DNA of 61,615 nucleotides from JAFGUF01 sp040883315 (GTDB lineage Bacteria; Bacillota; Clostridia; Christensenellales; UMGS416), in NCBI GenBank assembly GCA_040883315.1, contig JBFLKU010000022.1:1-61615 (forward strand), in the 5' to 3' direction. Shown here one piece after another: positions 16,926-26,081 of the stretch (position 1 is the first letter of the stretch; every line of letters begins with the position of its first letter). Position numbers and translations under genes: made by a program. The notes beneath the pieces are model-generated. The model was not told the DNA's origin. It saw only the letters and a list, made by a program, of their open reading frames with translations, and ran no database searches.

Positions 16926-18248
16926 ATGAAAAGATTATTATATATAGCCCTTCTTGCAATAATTTGCATAGCTGCTGTATCAGGTGCTGCACTTTCTATT
17001 ATAAAAGCAATTCAATTATCAGAAATAAACAATGAAATAGCCATAATGGAAGAATCCAAAGAGGTAAAAGTGGATTCGGGCGAGAGCTTCGAAAATTCAG
17101 CAAAAAAGCATGAAAAAGAAGTACTTGAAAAGCGTGATGTCAGCGAATATCTATACACATATAAAAGAGATGATATCTATTTTTTAAGCACACTTGAGGA
17201 ATGGAACGAAGAGGGCTTGAAGGAATTATCTGATGAATTATATGCCAACAAACATGGTGAAGAAATAAAATACATCTCCAGCGTAATATTATATCCCAGC
17301 GACGGAGAGCCATACATAGGCACATATGATACAAAAAAAGAAAACTACGACATACCCCTTTCTTTATATAATTTTCTACCTGCTGATTTGATTTTCGATT
17401 TTTCATCAGATTTAAGCATAATTTCACTATATGATGCCAACAATAGAGTTACTGTTGAAGATATAGCTATCACACTAAGCCACGAATATGGTCATCATTT
17501 TGCCGAGTACTACTTTGGTCTGGAATATGCCACAAAAGACAGGCTAACTGATTACTATGACATTCGCTCACAGGGAACTACAAAAATACGCTTAGACTAT
17601 GGCGAATTCGAAGACTACCTATATAATCATATGTGGTTTCTGGCTGAAATAGCTGCGGAGGACTATGTATACATTCTCGGTTCCGAAAATTCTCATAGGT
17701 CGGCTGAATTTATGGATGCAAAAGAAAAGGTGAAGCTTTATGTAGGCAAGGGAGAAGATGCCCTAAATGAATTTGGCTACTTCTACAAAGACTGCCGCAA
17801 CGGTGTACCCCATGAAAACATGGCATTGCCACTGCCTGATGAGGTGGATGGATTGGTCGCGTTTTTCTACAGTTTCATTGATGAAGATACCCCTGCAGCA
17901 ATAGAAAAAGATGTTTTGGGCACTCTTAATCTTTCGATTAAAAAAACCGGTAAAGATGAATATCGTGCCACTTGGGATCAGCCGTATGAAAATGAAGACG
18001 TAATCTATACGTTGATAGCATATACCGAAGATGATCATATATCTCATATGGAAAAAACCACATTCGGCAACCAAAAAGCACAGGCAGATATTGGACGTTA
18101 TGAATATTCATATACATCCGGTGCTTATATTCGAACCGCATGGGTAGGAATAGTATATCCTGAGGGCACAACAATAAAATACAGGATAAGTGTCACATTC
18201 CCCGATGGAACAGTTATTCTTTCAGACCCAATCGAATATACATACTAG
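16926..18248 (+). CDS. Membrane-anchored putative zinc metalloprotease
   Basis: A 440-residue protein. An N-terminal helix (residues 3-27) anchors it with the body outside. The motif SHEYGHHF gives an HExxH zinc site (H186, E187, H190). E241 or E245 in EIAAEDY, about 50 residues on, is a candidate third ligand, as in gluzincins. Residues about 330-440 resemble a beta-sandwich (Fn3-like) module with GKDEYRATWDQP. The frame is open from a TTG at 16911, but that codon is inside the GAGGAGAA ribosome site, so the ATG at 16926 is chosen. The next gene follows after 15 bases. The specific peptidase family is not recognised. Confidence 0.75.
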   Translation: MKRLLYIALLAIICIAAVSGAALSIIKAIQLSEINNEIAIMEESKEVKVDSGESFENSAKKHEKEVLEKRDVSEYLYTYKRDDIYFLSTLEEWNEEGLKELSDELYANKHGEEIKYISSVILYPSDGEPYIGTYDTKKENYDIPLSLYNFLPADLIFDFSSDLSIISLYDANNRVTVEDIAITLSHEYGHHFAEYYFGLEYATKDRLTDYYDIRSQGTTKIRLDYGEFEDYLYNHMWFLAEIAAEDYVYILGSENSHRSAEFMDAKEKVKLYVGKGEDALNEFGYFYKDCRNGVPHENMALPLPDEVDGLVAFFYSFIDEDTPAAIEKDVLGTLNLSIKKTGKDEYRATWDQPYENEDVIYTLIAYTEDDHISHMEKTTFGNQKAQADIGRYEYSYTSGAYIRTAWVGIVYPEGTTIKYRISVTFPDGTVILSDPIEYTY

Positions 18249-18263
18249 TTCTAAGGAGAAAAT

Positions 18264-19085
18264 ATGAAACATTTTTTAAAATATATTATCACTACTCTAA
18301 TCGTAGTTTCTGCAATATTTTTGGTTGGATGTGCTGAAATAAATATTGATGCATCAATATCAGACGAAAACTTGGTTTCCTATACGTATACCATGCATTT
18401 TTCAGACTTGGATGAAGATGACCCAAATACAAAGGCACTGGAAAGTCTTTTATTAGAAATTAATTCTCACTGGAAAGATAATAATTTTGATTCAGAGCTT
18501 ACATCAGAAGGCAGCGATACCACACTGATATGCAAAATGGAGAAGCAATGCGAAACAAGGGAAGAAGCATTTCAAGTGCTGTATGAATTTATGACAAATG
18601 AAATTACATTGTTTGACGATGTCAGCTATACATACACAAAGGATTTTTATAAAGAGGAATATTCTATTGTCAGTCATATAGATTTAACTAAAATGATTGA
18701 TGATGAAATCTATGAAGCCTACCCTGCGATAGTGGGAGAGAACATAGATGATTTCGCTCAAAATATAAAATGCACAGTTACTTTCAGCCTTCCCAGCAAT
18801 GAAAGCGATGATGATGAAATAGTACAAAGCAAAACCACGACTCAACTAAGCTTTTTAGAGCCTACGGAAATAGATATAAACGGATTAATAAACAATAATG
18901 AGAATATCCGCTACGAAAATAGTTTGCTTGAAGCCAAAGACGACAATACAAGAAAAGCCATTATATATGGAGGAGTTTCATTAGTATTAATTGTTGTAGG
19001 CGGTTTACTGCTGATATTCAGAAAGAAAATAGTAAAAGCAGATATGCATCTTGATGAAACGCCATCAGATACCCTTCCAGAATAA
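18264..19085 (+). CDS. LppM-like lipoprotein with C-terminal membrane helix
   Basis: A 273-residue lipoprotein with lipobox LVGC (Cys23). The body has a beta-rich pattern seen in LppM/DUF3153-type proteins (an early 'I-D-A-S-I-S' strand and 'TVTFSLP' late). A second anchor, a hydrophobic helix at about 232-253, is followed by a short basic tail, so both ends should be fixed to the same membrane. It follows the metalloprotease gene by 15 bases and the two likely form one unit, with this protein as substrate or partner. That link is inference. AAGGAGAA precedes the ATG. Confidence 0.7.
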   Translation: MKHFLKYIITTLIVVSAIFLVGCAEINIDASISDENLVSYTYTMHFSDLDEDDPNTKALESLLLEINSHWKDNNFDSELTSEGSDTTLICKMEKQCETREEAFQVLYEFMTNEITLFDDVSYTYTKDFYKEEYSIVSHIDLTKMIDDEIYEAYPAIVGENIDDFAQNIKCTVTFSLPSNESDDDEIVQSKTTTQLSFLEPTEIDINGLINNNENIRYENSLLEAKDDNTRKAIIYGGVSLVLIVVGGLLLIFRKKIVKADMHLDETPSDTLPE

Positions 19086-19118
19086 AAAACTGAAGCCGCC
19101 AACTGGCGGCTTTTTTAT
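19085..19118. terminator. Bidirectional terminator
   Basis: GCCGCC pairs with GGCGGC, with an A run before and a T run after. It separates the converging lipoprotein and inositol phosphatase genes. Confidence 0.85.
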
Positions 19119-19888
19119 TTGTTCAGATGTTTGTCCACAATCGCTTTTAGCTTTGTATAGTTCGCTTTGCTGTTTGCAGCAATCACAGGAATTGGTTTAT
19201 CATATTTAAATATTTCTTCTCCCACCGTTCCGGCAAATCCGCCTGCCTCTTCCAAAATCAAGCTGCCTGCTGCATAGTCCCATGGCTGCAGATATAGCTC
19301 AAAATACAAGTCCGCTCTGCCGCACGCCAGAAGGCAAAGCTCGATGGCAGCAGAACCGAATCGCCTGATATCGTCTGCCTGAGCATACACTTCCTCCATT
19401 ATGTCCATGCACACTCTTGCACTTTCCTTTGTGTATGGCGACAAAGAGGTGAAGTATATGGAGCTTTCAAAGCTCATATCCGATACATTTATTCTTTCGT
19501 CGTTTGAATATGCTCCTTTAGATTTTTCTGCACTAAACATCTCGTCCTTATATGGGTTGTATACAACACCCATATATCCTTCGCCATCCTTTACCAGACC
19601 GATGGATATGCAGCTGGCAGCCAAGTCTCTAACAAAATTGGCTGTTCCATCTATGGGGTCTACTACCCATACATATTCATTTTCTATCTCATAAAAGTCG
19701 CTTTCTTCTCCCAAAAATCCGCTTCCGGGCAGCAATTTCAGCAGCTGCTCTTTCAAAAATTTCTCTACAGCTATATCCATGGAGGTTACCTTGTCGGAAA
19801 GTGATGTTTTGTGTTCTACTTGAAAATCTCTGTTTGACAGCATTTCTCCTGCTTTTAGAGCCACTTGTTTAATATCCTTTAATTCCAA
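19115..19888 (-). CDS. Inositol monophosphatase family protein
   Basis: A 257-residue soluble Mg-dependent phosphatase. The metal-binding motifs are complete: GEESD (the first Glu), WVVDPIDGTANF in the middle, and QPWDYAAGSLILEEAGG near the C-terminus. Bacterial members (SuhB, CysQ-like) hydrolyse inositol phosphates, 3'-phosphoadenosine phosphate or related sugar phosphates, and the sequence cannot tell which. It is a single gene, with its stop codon inside the shared terminator. The ribosome site is GAGGAAAATG-like, close to the start. Confidence 0.9.
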   Translation of the reverse strand: MELKDIKQVALKAGEMLSNRDFQVEHKTSLSDKVTSMDIAVEKFLKEQLLKLLPGSGFLGEESDFYEIENEYVWVVDPIDGTANFVRDLAASCISIGLVKDGEGYMGVVYNPYKDEMFSAEKSKGAYSNDERINVSDMSFESSIYFTSLSPYTKESARVCMDIMEEVYAQADDIRRFGSAAIELCLLACGRADLYFELYLQPWDYAAGSLILEEAGGFAGTVGEEIFKYDKPIPVIAANSKANYTKLKAIVDKHLNK

Positions 19889-20045
19889 AACATTTTCCTC
19901 TTTTTCTTTTTATTCGGTTAGATTATAGCACATACAAAAATATAGTCAAAACCATTTGCTAAATATAGCTTTAAATCGATGATGCTGAACTAAAAGGTGC
20001 TATGGATTAAACAATATGTTATAATTTAATACAAGGGGGATATTT

Positions 20046-20621
20046 ATGAAAGAAGGATATTCCATAGAGCTGCTATTTGATAAAAACTTTGAAAGCTATG
20101 TTCACGATTTATGGCTTAGCTGCGCTGAAAACAATCTATCAAATTACATGACATCCATTGAAGGCGATTCTGTGCCACATATTGCACTCAGTGTATATGA
20201 AAGCGTGGATAAACAAGAAATACAGTCACTTTTTGATAGATACAAAAACGTTGATATTATAAAGGCGGAGTTCCAGTCTAGTGCCATATGCATGTTCAAG
20301 GCAACCAACGTGATATACATAAACGTGAATGTAAACCGAGATATGCTTAACTATTTTGAAGATGTGTACCACTTTTTTGTTGGTATATCAGACAAGTGCT
20401 CTCCTTATTATCTGCCTTATGTCATAATACCCCATATCTCAATTGCAAAATGCAATGACTTTGAAAAAGCAAAAAAATGCTGGATGCATATTGCAAATAT
20501 TTTTCAGCCTCAGAAATTTTGGGTGGAAAAAATAGCACTTTTCAAGCTGTATTTCGATGACAACAATCAGCTGACCAAATGCAAAAAGGTTGATGAAATA
20601 ATGCTTGATTCTCCAAAATAA
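20046..20621 (+). CDS. 2H phosphoesterase superfamily protein (2'-5' RNA ligase-like)
   Basis: A 191-residue soluble protein with two HxS/T-like motifs, VPHIALSV near residue 45 and IPHISIAK near residue 137, the paired histidines of the 2H superfamily. The second motif has Ser in the canonical position, while the first reads HIAL and so lacks the usual Thr/Ser; activity may be altered. Relatives hydrolyse cyclic nucleotide or 2'-5' phosphodiester bonds in small RNAs or nucleotides. It is monocistronic with GGGGGA before the ATG. Confidence 0.7.
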   Translation: MKEGYSIELLFDKNFESYVHDLWLSCAENNLSNYMTSIEGDSVPHIALSVYESVDKQEIQSLFDRYKNVDIIKAEFQSSAICMFKATNVIYINVNVNRDMLNYFEDVYHFFVGISDKCSPYYLPYVIIPHISIAKCNDFEKAKKCWMHIANIFQPQKFWVEKIALFKLYFDDNNQLTKCKKVDEIMLDSPK

Positions 20622-20641
20622 AAATATTTATCGAATAAACT

Positions 20642-20668
20642 GCCACAAATAATGTGGCTTTTTTATTA
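20642..20668 (+). terminator. Intrinsic terminator of the 2H phosphoesterase gene
   Basis: GCCACA pairs with TGTGGC, followed by six T. Confidence 0.85.
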
Positions 20669-20757
20669 TTATTTTACCTATCTGTATTGACGTTCATCGA
20701 ATTATATGCTATTATTTAGTTCGATATATATCTTATTAAATATTGGAGTATAATGAT

Positions 20758-21141
20758 ATGGAAGAATTAAAATCAATAATTGCAGAAAATCTTGCAACAC
20801 TAAAAGCACAAACTGAAGAAAAAGAATGTAAGCTTAGAGATGACAACAGAGACGATGAAGCATTGATAGAAAAAATAAAAGCAAATATAGTGGATGTTTT
20901 TCTATCTGTTCTAGATGTCAGCTACCAGCAGTCTAGGCAAGCAGGCGGAGACGAAAAGGACTTGATAGAGAAATTCAATAAATTCTTTGAAGTGATACCC
21001 GAAAACTGGTTTGAGAGCAAGAAGCAGGCAGAAGAAAGAGGCGATTTTGAAATAATCTACAAAGAGGATGCAAAAATCGCTATGGCAAAGCTGATAGAAA
21101 AAGTATTTTTGAGCACTGTGGAGGAATATAATGTACGATAA
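20758..21141 (+). CDS. Small acidic hypothetical protein, operon partner of the ArsR regulator
   Basis: A 127-residue soluble, strongly helical, acidic protein with no recognised family. GGAG lies ten bases before the ATG at 20758. A TTG at 20743 in the same frame falls on the ribosome site and is rejected. Its last 11 bases overlap the start of the ArsR/DUF2087 gene, so the two are translationally coupled. This suggests it works with or is sensed by that regulator. Confidence 0.7.
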   Translation: MEELKSIIAENLATLKAQTEEKECKLRDDNRDDEALIEKIKANIVDVFLSVLDVSYQQSRQAGGDEKDLIEKFNKFFEVIPENWFESKKQAEERGDFEIIYKEDAKIAMAKLIEKVFLSTVEEYNVR

Positions 21142-21694
21142 TTCAATAATGATATTCAAATGCCTATCGGATAAATCACGCCTGCGCATAATTAACAATC
21201 TTTTAAAAGAGCCTATGTACGTGGAGCTGCTGGCAGAAAGGCTTGGGCTAACACCCTCCACTGTTTCATTCCACATGAAAAAGCTCGAAAGCTGTAATCT
21301 GGTTACGTCTCATAAAGATCAGTACTATGTGATATATCAGGTGAATACAGAAATCCTAAACGGCACTTTGCTTTCCCTAATACAATCAGGCAATGTAAAC
21401 ACAGAGGAGCAGGAGCTGAGGCAAATCGAATACAAGAACAAAATACTGTCTACTTTCATAAAGGATGGCAAGCTAATCAGCATACCTGTGCAAAGAAAGA
21501 AAAGAAGAGTAATTCTAGAGGAAATATTGAAATGCTTCGAAAAAAACACAGACTATCCTGAAAAAGAAATAAACATCATAATTTCTGATTTTCACGAAGA
21601 CTTCTGCACCATAAGAAGAGAAATGATTATGGAAGGTATGTTTACTAGAGATAAAGGTATATATAGAAGAACCGATTACAAACCGCAGTTTTAG
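21131..21694 (+). CDS. ArsR-type regulator with C-terminal DUF2087 domain
   Basis: A 187-residue DNA-binding protein. Residues 5-75 form a winged helix of the ArsR/SmtB type (SRLRIINNLLKEPMYVELLAERLGLTPSTVSFHMKKLE). The C-terminal part, about 110-185, matches the DUF2087 module (RRVILEEILKCFEKNTDYPEKEIN ... DFCTIRREMI), a pairing found widely in Firmicutes. The metal-binding CxC of classic ArsR sensors is absent in the recognition helix, so the signal is likely not a metal. GAGGAA precedes the ATG. The gene is the second of a two-gene unit. Confidence 0.85.
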   Translation: MYDNSIMIFKCLSDKSRLRIINNLLKEPMYVELLAERLGLTPSTVSFHMKKLESCNLVTSHKDQYYVIYQVNTEILNGTLLSLIQSGNVNTEEQELRQIEYKNKILSTFIKDGKLISIPVQRKKRRVILEEILKCFEKNTDYPEKEINIIISDFHEDFCTIRREMIMEGMFTRDKGIYRRTDYKPQF

Positions 21695-21701
21695 AGCATA
21701 C

Positions 21702-21735
21702 AAAAAGCCCGCTGTTTCCCAGCAGGCTTTTTTCT
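21702..21735. terminator. Bidirectional terminator
   Basis: AAAAAGCC..GCTG pairs with CAGC.GGCTTTTT. It ends the ArsR unit from the left and thiT from the right. Confidence 0.85.
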
Positions 21736-21750
21736 AAATGTATTCCTTCT

Positions 21751-22398
21751 CTAGCCTTTTACAGAGGCTTGAGAATCCATCCCTTTTATCACTTTTCTCA
21801 TGGCCGGTATCGATGCTATAATCATGCAGATTAATGTATCTGGCGCCATATAGGAGCCATTATAGAACAATGAATATATCCATGGCGACTGACCTTCTGG
21901 TGCGTACATTCCCCAGAAAATAGCACCAGCTACAAAGTGGCATAAAAATCTTAAAAATCCTGCAACCAATATAGCCAACATAAGATTTTTCTTTTTGAAA
22001 AATCCGGCGAATCCTAAAAATCCAAACGGCAGTATATAGTCAAATAAAAACTGAACCGGGTGCAAAAAATATAACCCCTGTGTCATCTGCAAAAGTCCAT
22101 ATACTATGCCTGCCACTATGCCTGCAGGTGCTCCAAATACCCAAGCAAATGCAATGATAGGAAGCATGGATGCAGGTGTCAGCGAGCCGCCGTATGGCAT
22201 CTTGTAAAGAGTGATAAAAGAGAGCACAAATGCAATTGAAACTGATATTGCTCCCATAGCAATCATTCTGGTTGTTAATTTCTCTCTGCTGATAATAAAA
22301 AATAGAATTCCCAGCAGCAGTACTCCCCCCAATGCAATCCACGTGATTGCAGGCTGTTCTAAAAACTTCTCGATAAGCGTTGCAAAATATTCTTTCAT
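21751..22398 (-). CDS. thiT: Thiamine transporter ThiT (ECF S component)
   Basis: A 215-residue membrane protein with six helices and the ThiT features: a FFIISREKLTTRMIAMGA start, the SLTPASMLPIIAFAW segment, FGAPAGIVAGIVYGLLQ, and a conserved GAIFWGMYAPEG-type thiamine-binding region near residue 165. ThiT binds thiamine and joins the shared EcfAAT module, which is not in this window. The frame is open for 29 more codons upstream, but those lie in the riboswitch leader. The ATG at 22398 has GGAGG seven bases before it. Control by the TPP riboswitch confirms the substrate. Confidence 0.93.
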   Translation of the reverse strand: MKEYFATLIEKFLEQPAITWIALGGVLLLGILFFIISREKLTTRMIAMGAISVSIAFVLSFITLYKMPYGGSLTPASMLPIIAFAWVFGAPAGIVAGIVYGLLQMTQGLYFLHPVQFLFDYILPFGFLGFAGFFKKKNLMLAILVAGFLRFLCHFVAGAIFWGMYAPEGQSPWIYSLFYNGSYMAPDTLICMIIASIPAMRKVIKGMDSQASVKG

Positions 22399-22411
22399 AA
22401 ATTCCTCCAAA

Positions 22412-22440
22412 TAAAAAATCCTCATACTAAAGTATAAGGA
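22412..22440 (-). terminator. Regulatory terminator of the TPP riboswitch
   Basis: On the minus strand TCCTTATAC pairs with GTATGAGGA around a short loop, then TTTTTT. It lies between the aptamer and the thiT ribosome site, as expected for TPP-dependent termination. Confidence 0.75.
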
Positions 22441-22485
22441 GTGTTGAATGCTTTGAAATTGTTTTGATATGCAATAAAATTCCAT

Positions 22486-22570
22486 ATCATCTCCCTACGC
22501 AGGTATTATCCTGACAGGTTCAAAGGGTTTACGACAGAAGTCGAATCTCAGCAGACAGCTCCCCAACAAT
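22486..22570 (-). ncRNA. TPP riboswitch (THI element) upstream of thiT
   Basis: The minus strand contains the conserved THI core: GGGGAGCT, GCTGAGA, ACCCTTTGAACCTG, and GGATAATACCTGCGTAGGGA. It binds thiamine pyrophosphate and should lower thiT expression when the cofactor is plentiful, through the terminator just downstream. Confidence 0.95.
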
Positions 22571-22593
22571 AATATTCTCTTTTGTTATGTCAC

Positions 22594-22622
22594 ATTATAT
22601 TATCCTATATAGCTAATGTCAA
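22594..22622 (-). promoter_or_regulatory. Consensus promoter of the thiT riboswitch leader
   Basis: A perfect -35 TTGACA, a 17-bp spacer and a perfect -10 TATAAT on the minus strand, just ahead of the aptamer. Confidence 0.85.
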
Positions 22623-22722
22623 GGAATAATAATATATCTTGTTTTGTGTGCTCTAAGCCGTATATGTTTGAAACTACATGCAATATGGTATAATTCATCT
22701 ATAAGTAAGTGAGGATATTATT

Positions 22723-23220
22723 ATGTATAAGACTATTGATGCAATTATAGAAATCCCAATGAATACAATCAACAAATATGAAATAGACAAACCCACAGGC
22801 AGAATTCGCCTTAGCAGAGTACTGTATTCCAGAATGACCTACCCTGCTGAATACGGATACATAGAAAATACTTTGGCACTTGATGGAGACCCTTTGGATA
22901 TACTGGTGCTGGCATCGGAAAAAACATTTCCCGGCTGCATAGTAGAGGTGCGGGTGCTGGGATATCTGGACATGATAGACCAGGGACAGCAGGACGAAAA
23001 GGTGATAGCTGTGGTGGATGCAGACCCTCGCTTTGCCAATCTACATACCCTGGATGATGTACAGCCGCATATGCTGAAAGAAATAAAGCATTTCTTTCAA
23101 ACCTACAAGCATCTGCAGGAGACAGAAACAATAGTTAATGATTATCACGGGATAGATGAAACCATGGAGCTGATAGATAGCTGCTTTAGAAGATATACGG
23201 AGGTAACCGAAAGCAAATGA
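22723..23220 (+). CDS. ppa: Inorganic pyrophosphatase, family I
   Basis: A 165-residue cytoplasmic enzyme that hydrolyses pyrophosphate to phosphate, pulling biosynthetic reactions forward. The metal-binding signature DGDPLDILV is intact, and the MTYPAEYGYI and DADPRF segments are typical of family I. Many Clostridia use a family II (manganese) or membrane pyrophosphatase instead, so the family I type is of some note. The stop overlaps the start of the next gene by four bases (ATGA), so the FRG-domain gene is coupled to it. Confidence 0.92.
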   Translation: MYKTIDAIIEIPMNTINKYEIDKPTGRIRLSRVLYSRMTYPAEYGYIENTLALDGDPLDILVLASEKTFPGCIVEVRVLGYLDMIDQGQQDEKVIAVVDADPRFANLHTLDDVQPHMLKEIKHFFQTYKHLQETETIVNDYHGIDETMELIDSCFRRYTEVTESK

Positions 23221-24156
23221 CCCATACATCAACAGCAGAACAGAACAATGAAATTGTAAAAATTAACTCAATCCAAGAATATTTGGATGTAATAGAGATT
23301 TTCTCTAAAAAGATTGATTTTCTAAAAGGAGGATCGCTTTTTAGAGGAATGGGTAATTGTAAATATGAATTACTCCCAAAATTATACAGGAAAAACGATG
23401 ATGAATATAATACTGACAAATACTACTGGGAAGAAAGTAGTATTCTTCATCATTTTATTAAAAAGTCACAAAGCTTTTTGGCAAATCCGCCTAATGAAGA
23501 AGATTATCAGAAGTGGATTACAATTGCTCAGCATTATGGAGCTCCCACAAGAATTCTTGACTGGACTGAAAGTTGCTTGGTTGCTTTATATTTTGCGGTT
23601 GTGGATATAAATTATGAAAATGATGGTGTGGTTTGGGCTCTAAACTCCAGTCGCTATAAACATTGGTTTATGAAAAACGATACAATTTGTGCCAAAACTA
23701 AATTCTCCGAAAATGATAGGGAATATTATGAGCTAGATTCGAAAAAAAATATAATATCCGCTTTTAAGTCTAATGATGATTACGATTATCCTTTTTTCTA
23801 CTCACCATATTTTATTGACGAAAGAATACGAGCCCAGCAGAGTGTTTTTATGGTATGGGGGAACAATAAAAATGCATTGGAAAAAATCGAAAATACAACA
23901 ATACTGACCTATTCTAAAGAATCAAAAGAGGAATACTTAAATTAACCCTTTAAACATAGGATTTGGCTGGGATGAGAACGGATTCTTGCTCAAATTAATT
24001 ATAAATAAGATTAGAAAAAGAGAAATACTGAAACAGCTTGAATTATGCGGGATAAACAATTATACATTGTTTCCTACACTTGATAGCTTTGGAAAATATA
24101 TTGACGATAAATTATCCTTTAATCGACTTAATTATTTAGATGATAATGGTTTTTAA
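23217..24156 (+). pseudogene. FRG-domain protein gene, frameshifted near its 3' end
   Basis: The first 242 codons carry an FRG domain: SLFRGMG near residue 40, IAQHYGAPTRILDWTES near residue 105 and a later IRAQQSVFM. The frame stops at 23945. One base later, in the adjacent forward frame, the sequence stays open to a TAA at 24156 and reads as the normal end of such proteins (KLIINKIRKREILKQL, CGINNYTLFPTLD). So a one-base shift near 23938-23946 has split the gene, or a programmed or sequencing shift is present. FRG proteins have no settled biochemical role. It is coupled to ppa by an ATGA overlap. Confidence 0.75.
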
Positions 24157-24177
24157 ATCAATCTATTATATTAAAAA

Positions 24178-24214
24178 GAAAAGTCTCAATTTACAAAAAT
24201 CGAGACTTTTATCT
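24178..24214. terminator. Bidirectional terminator
   Basis: AAAGTCTC pairs with GAGACTTT with flanking A and T runs. It ends the FRG unit and the TRAP operon. Confidence 0.8.
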
Positions 24215-24228
24215 TATATTCTCAAAAA

Positions 24229-25536
24229 CTAGGCTAATAAGTTCGGCAAAAACAATACTAACTGCGGAAATGCAATCAATATAGCGAGACATACAAACAA
24301 TGCTATAAGGAAAGGCCAAACGCCCTTGAATATGGTCTCCGTTGGTATATCCTTTGCAACACCTTTTATTACATATACATTCATTCCTACAGGTGGTGTT
24401 ATAACGCCCATTGCCACTACCAGCACTATAATTACGCCAAACCAAATAGGGTCATATCCCAGAACGCCCACTGCAACAGGATAGAATATTGGAATGGTTA
24501 ATAGTATCAGCGCCAGTGCATCAATGAAGCACCCCAGTAGTAGATAAATAAGCAGTATGGCTGTCATTACTCCGAATGGAGGCAATGCCAAATTAGCTGC
24601 CCAGTTTGCCAAAGCTATAGGCAGTCGAGATATTGCAATAAATCTGCCAAAAACCATTGCTCCTGCTACCATCATCATTATCATTGCTGTGGTGCGTGTT
24701 GTATCCACCAATGATTTTTTCAGTCCTTCAAAATTCAGCTGTTTCCTTACAAGGGTGATAACCAATATGCTTGCCGCTCCAATTGCTCCTGCTTCCGTAG
24801 GTGTAAACCATCCTGCAAATAATCCGCCTATTGAAATTAAGAATGTTAGTATTACTTCAAATAGTCCATCCTTCAGTGTGGCAAATCGTTCCTTCCATGT
24901 AAAGACAGGACCAACAGGACCTAGTTCCGGCTTTTTCTTCACCAAAATAAATATTGTAATCATGTACAAAAGCATCAGCAAAATACCTGGTATTATTCCT
25001 GCCAAAAACAGCTTGCCAATAGACTGCTCAGATGCTATGCCATATATTATAAATATTACACTTGGAGGGATAATTATTCCTAGTGCTCCGCCTGCCGCTA
25101 TGCTGGCAGAGGACAGCGAATCATCATAGTTATATTTTTTCATCTCAGGCAGTGCTATTGCACCCATAGTGGCTGCTGTAGCAGTATTAGATCCGCATAT
25201 TGCGCCAAACATGGCACATGCTGCCTGTGTGGCTATTGCCAACCCTCCGGGTCTATGGCCTATAGTCTTGTATGAAAAATTATATAGGCTTGAACCTACG
25301 CCTGAATAATAGGCGATAAAGCCCATCCATATAAACATGGGAATAACACTTAGTGAATAGCTGGAGAAGCTTGTATATACCTCCTGTGCCGCCATGGAAA
25401 AGGCAATCATCGGGCTTTTCAAAACTGCAAATCCTATTATGCCCACAAAGAGCATAGAAAATGAAATAGGTATGCGAATAACGATGAGTAGCAGAAATAC
25501 CGCAATCCCTATTATGCCAATAATTTCTGGACTCAT
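24229..25536 (-). CDS. dctM: TRAP transporter large membrane subunit (DctM)
   Basis: A 435-residue integral membrane protein with about 12 helices, the ion-coupled translocation subunit of a tripartite TRAP transporter. The N-terminal SMLFVGIIGFAVL region and repeated GAIGAASILV and GVITPPVGMNVYVIKGV segments are typical of DctM. It uses an ion gradient to import an organic acid handed over by the binding protein. Its start overlaps the end of the small subunit gene by four bases. It is the last gene of the dctPQM operon. Confidence 0.93.
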   Translation of the reverse strand: MSPEIIGIIGIAVFLLLIVIRIPISFSMLFVGIIGFAVLKSPMIAFSMAAQEVYTSFSSYSLSVIPMFIWMGFIAYYSGVGSSLYNFSYKTIGHRPGGLAIATQAACAMFGAICGSNTATAATMGAIALPEMKKYNYDDSLSSASIAAGGALGIIIPPSVIFIIYGIASEQSIGKLFLAGIIPGILLMLLYMITIFILVKKKPELGPVGPVFTWKERFATLKDGLFEVILTFLISIGGLFAGWFTPTEAGAIGAASILVITLVRKQLNFEGLKKSLVDTTRTTAMIMMMVAGAMVFGRFIAISRLPIALANWAANLALPPFGVMTAILLIYLLLGCFIDALALILLTIPIFYPVAVGVLGYDPIWFGVIIVLVVAMGVITPPVGMNVYVIKGVAKDIPTETIFKGVWPFLIALFVCLAILIAFPQLVLFLPNLLA

Positions 25537-26081
25537 GATTTCTTCACATCCTTTATATTTTTTCTTATCTTAGCCAGCATCACAAAGCACAGCAAGGCAA
25601 AGCACAGTGCTATTATATACACAAATATAAAAATAGGTATTTGTGCATTAGTAGTAATTGAGTTTGTTGTCAGCTTCTGTGTACCAAATTCAAAAAGCTT
25701 GTATGTAAATACAGCCATCATCAAAAATACCAGAATGCTAGTTGTCAGCGTTACTACACCATGTGTTTTTTTATCCATTTTATCAGCTATAAAGTCTATG
25801 GATATATGTGCATTGTTTACCAGACAATATGAAATGCCAAATGCAACAATGAGAGCTGTTAATAGGCTTACATAGTCGTATGATGCTATCAAAAGCTTTG
25901 AAATACCAATCTTCTCAAAGAAACTCATGAATTCCGGAGACAAGCCGGACAGTTTTCTCAAAATAACGTTTATCACCACCACTGACATAGCGGCAAAAAC
26001 TGCCCAGCCCGCAATCCTATCAAATATTTTTGATATCTTTTCTATTGTTTCATCAAATTTGTCTAAAAAGTTCTTACTCAT
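25533..26081 (-). CDS. dctQ: TRAP transporter small membrane subunit (DctQ)
   Basis: A 182-residue membrane protein with four helices. The segment SYCLVNNAHISIDFIADKM is the DctQ family signature between helices 2 and 3. It bridges the binding protein and DctM in the complex. The start abuts the stop of the binding-protein gene (one-base overlap) and the end overlaps dctM. Confidence 0.9.
   Translation of the reverse strand: MSKNFLDKFDETIEKISKIFDRIAGWAVFAAMSVVVINVILRKLSGLSPEFMSFFEKIGISKLLIASYDYVSLLTALIVAFGISYCLVNNAHISIDFIADKMDKKTHGVVTLTTSILVFLMMAVFTYKLFEFGTQKLTTNSITTNAQIPIFIFVYIIALCFALLCFVMLAKIRKNIKDVKKS

Noticed and set aside
22723..23220. ppa promoter candidate TTGAAA with TATAAT
   Set aside because: The spacer would be only 15 bp. 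It is not supported enough to list.
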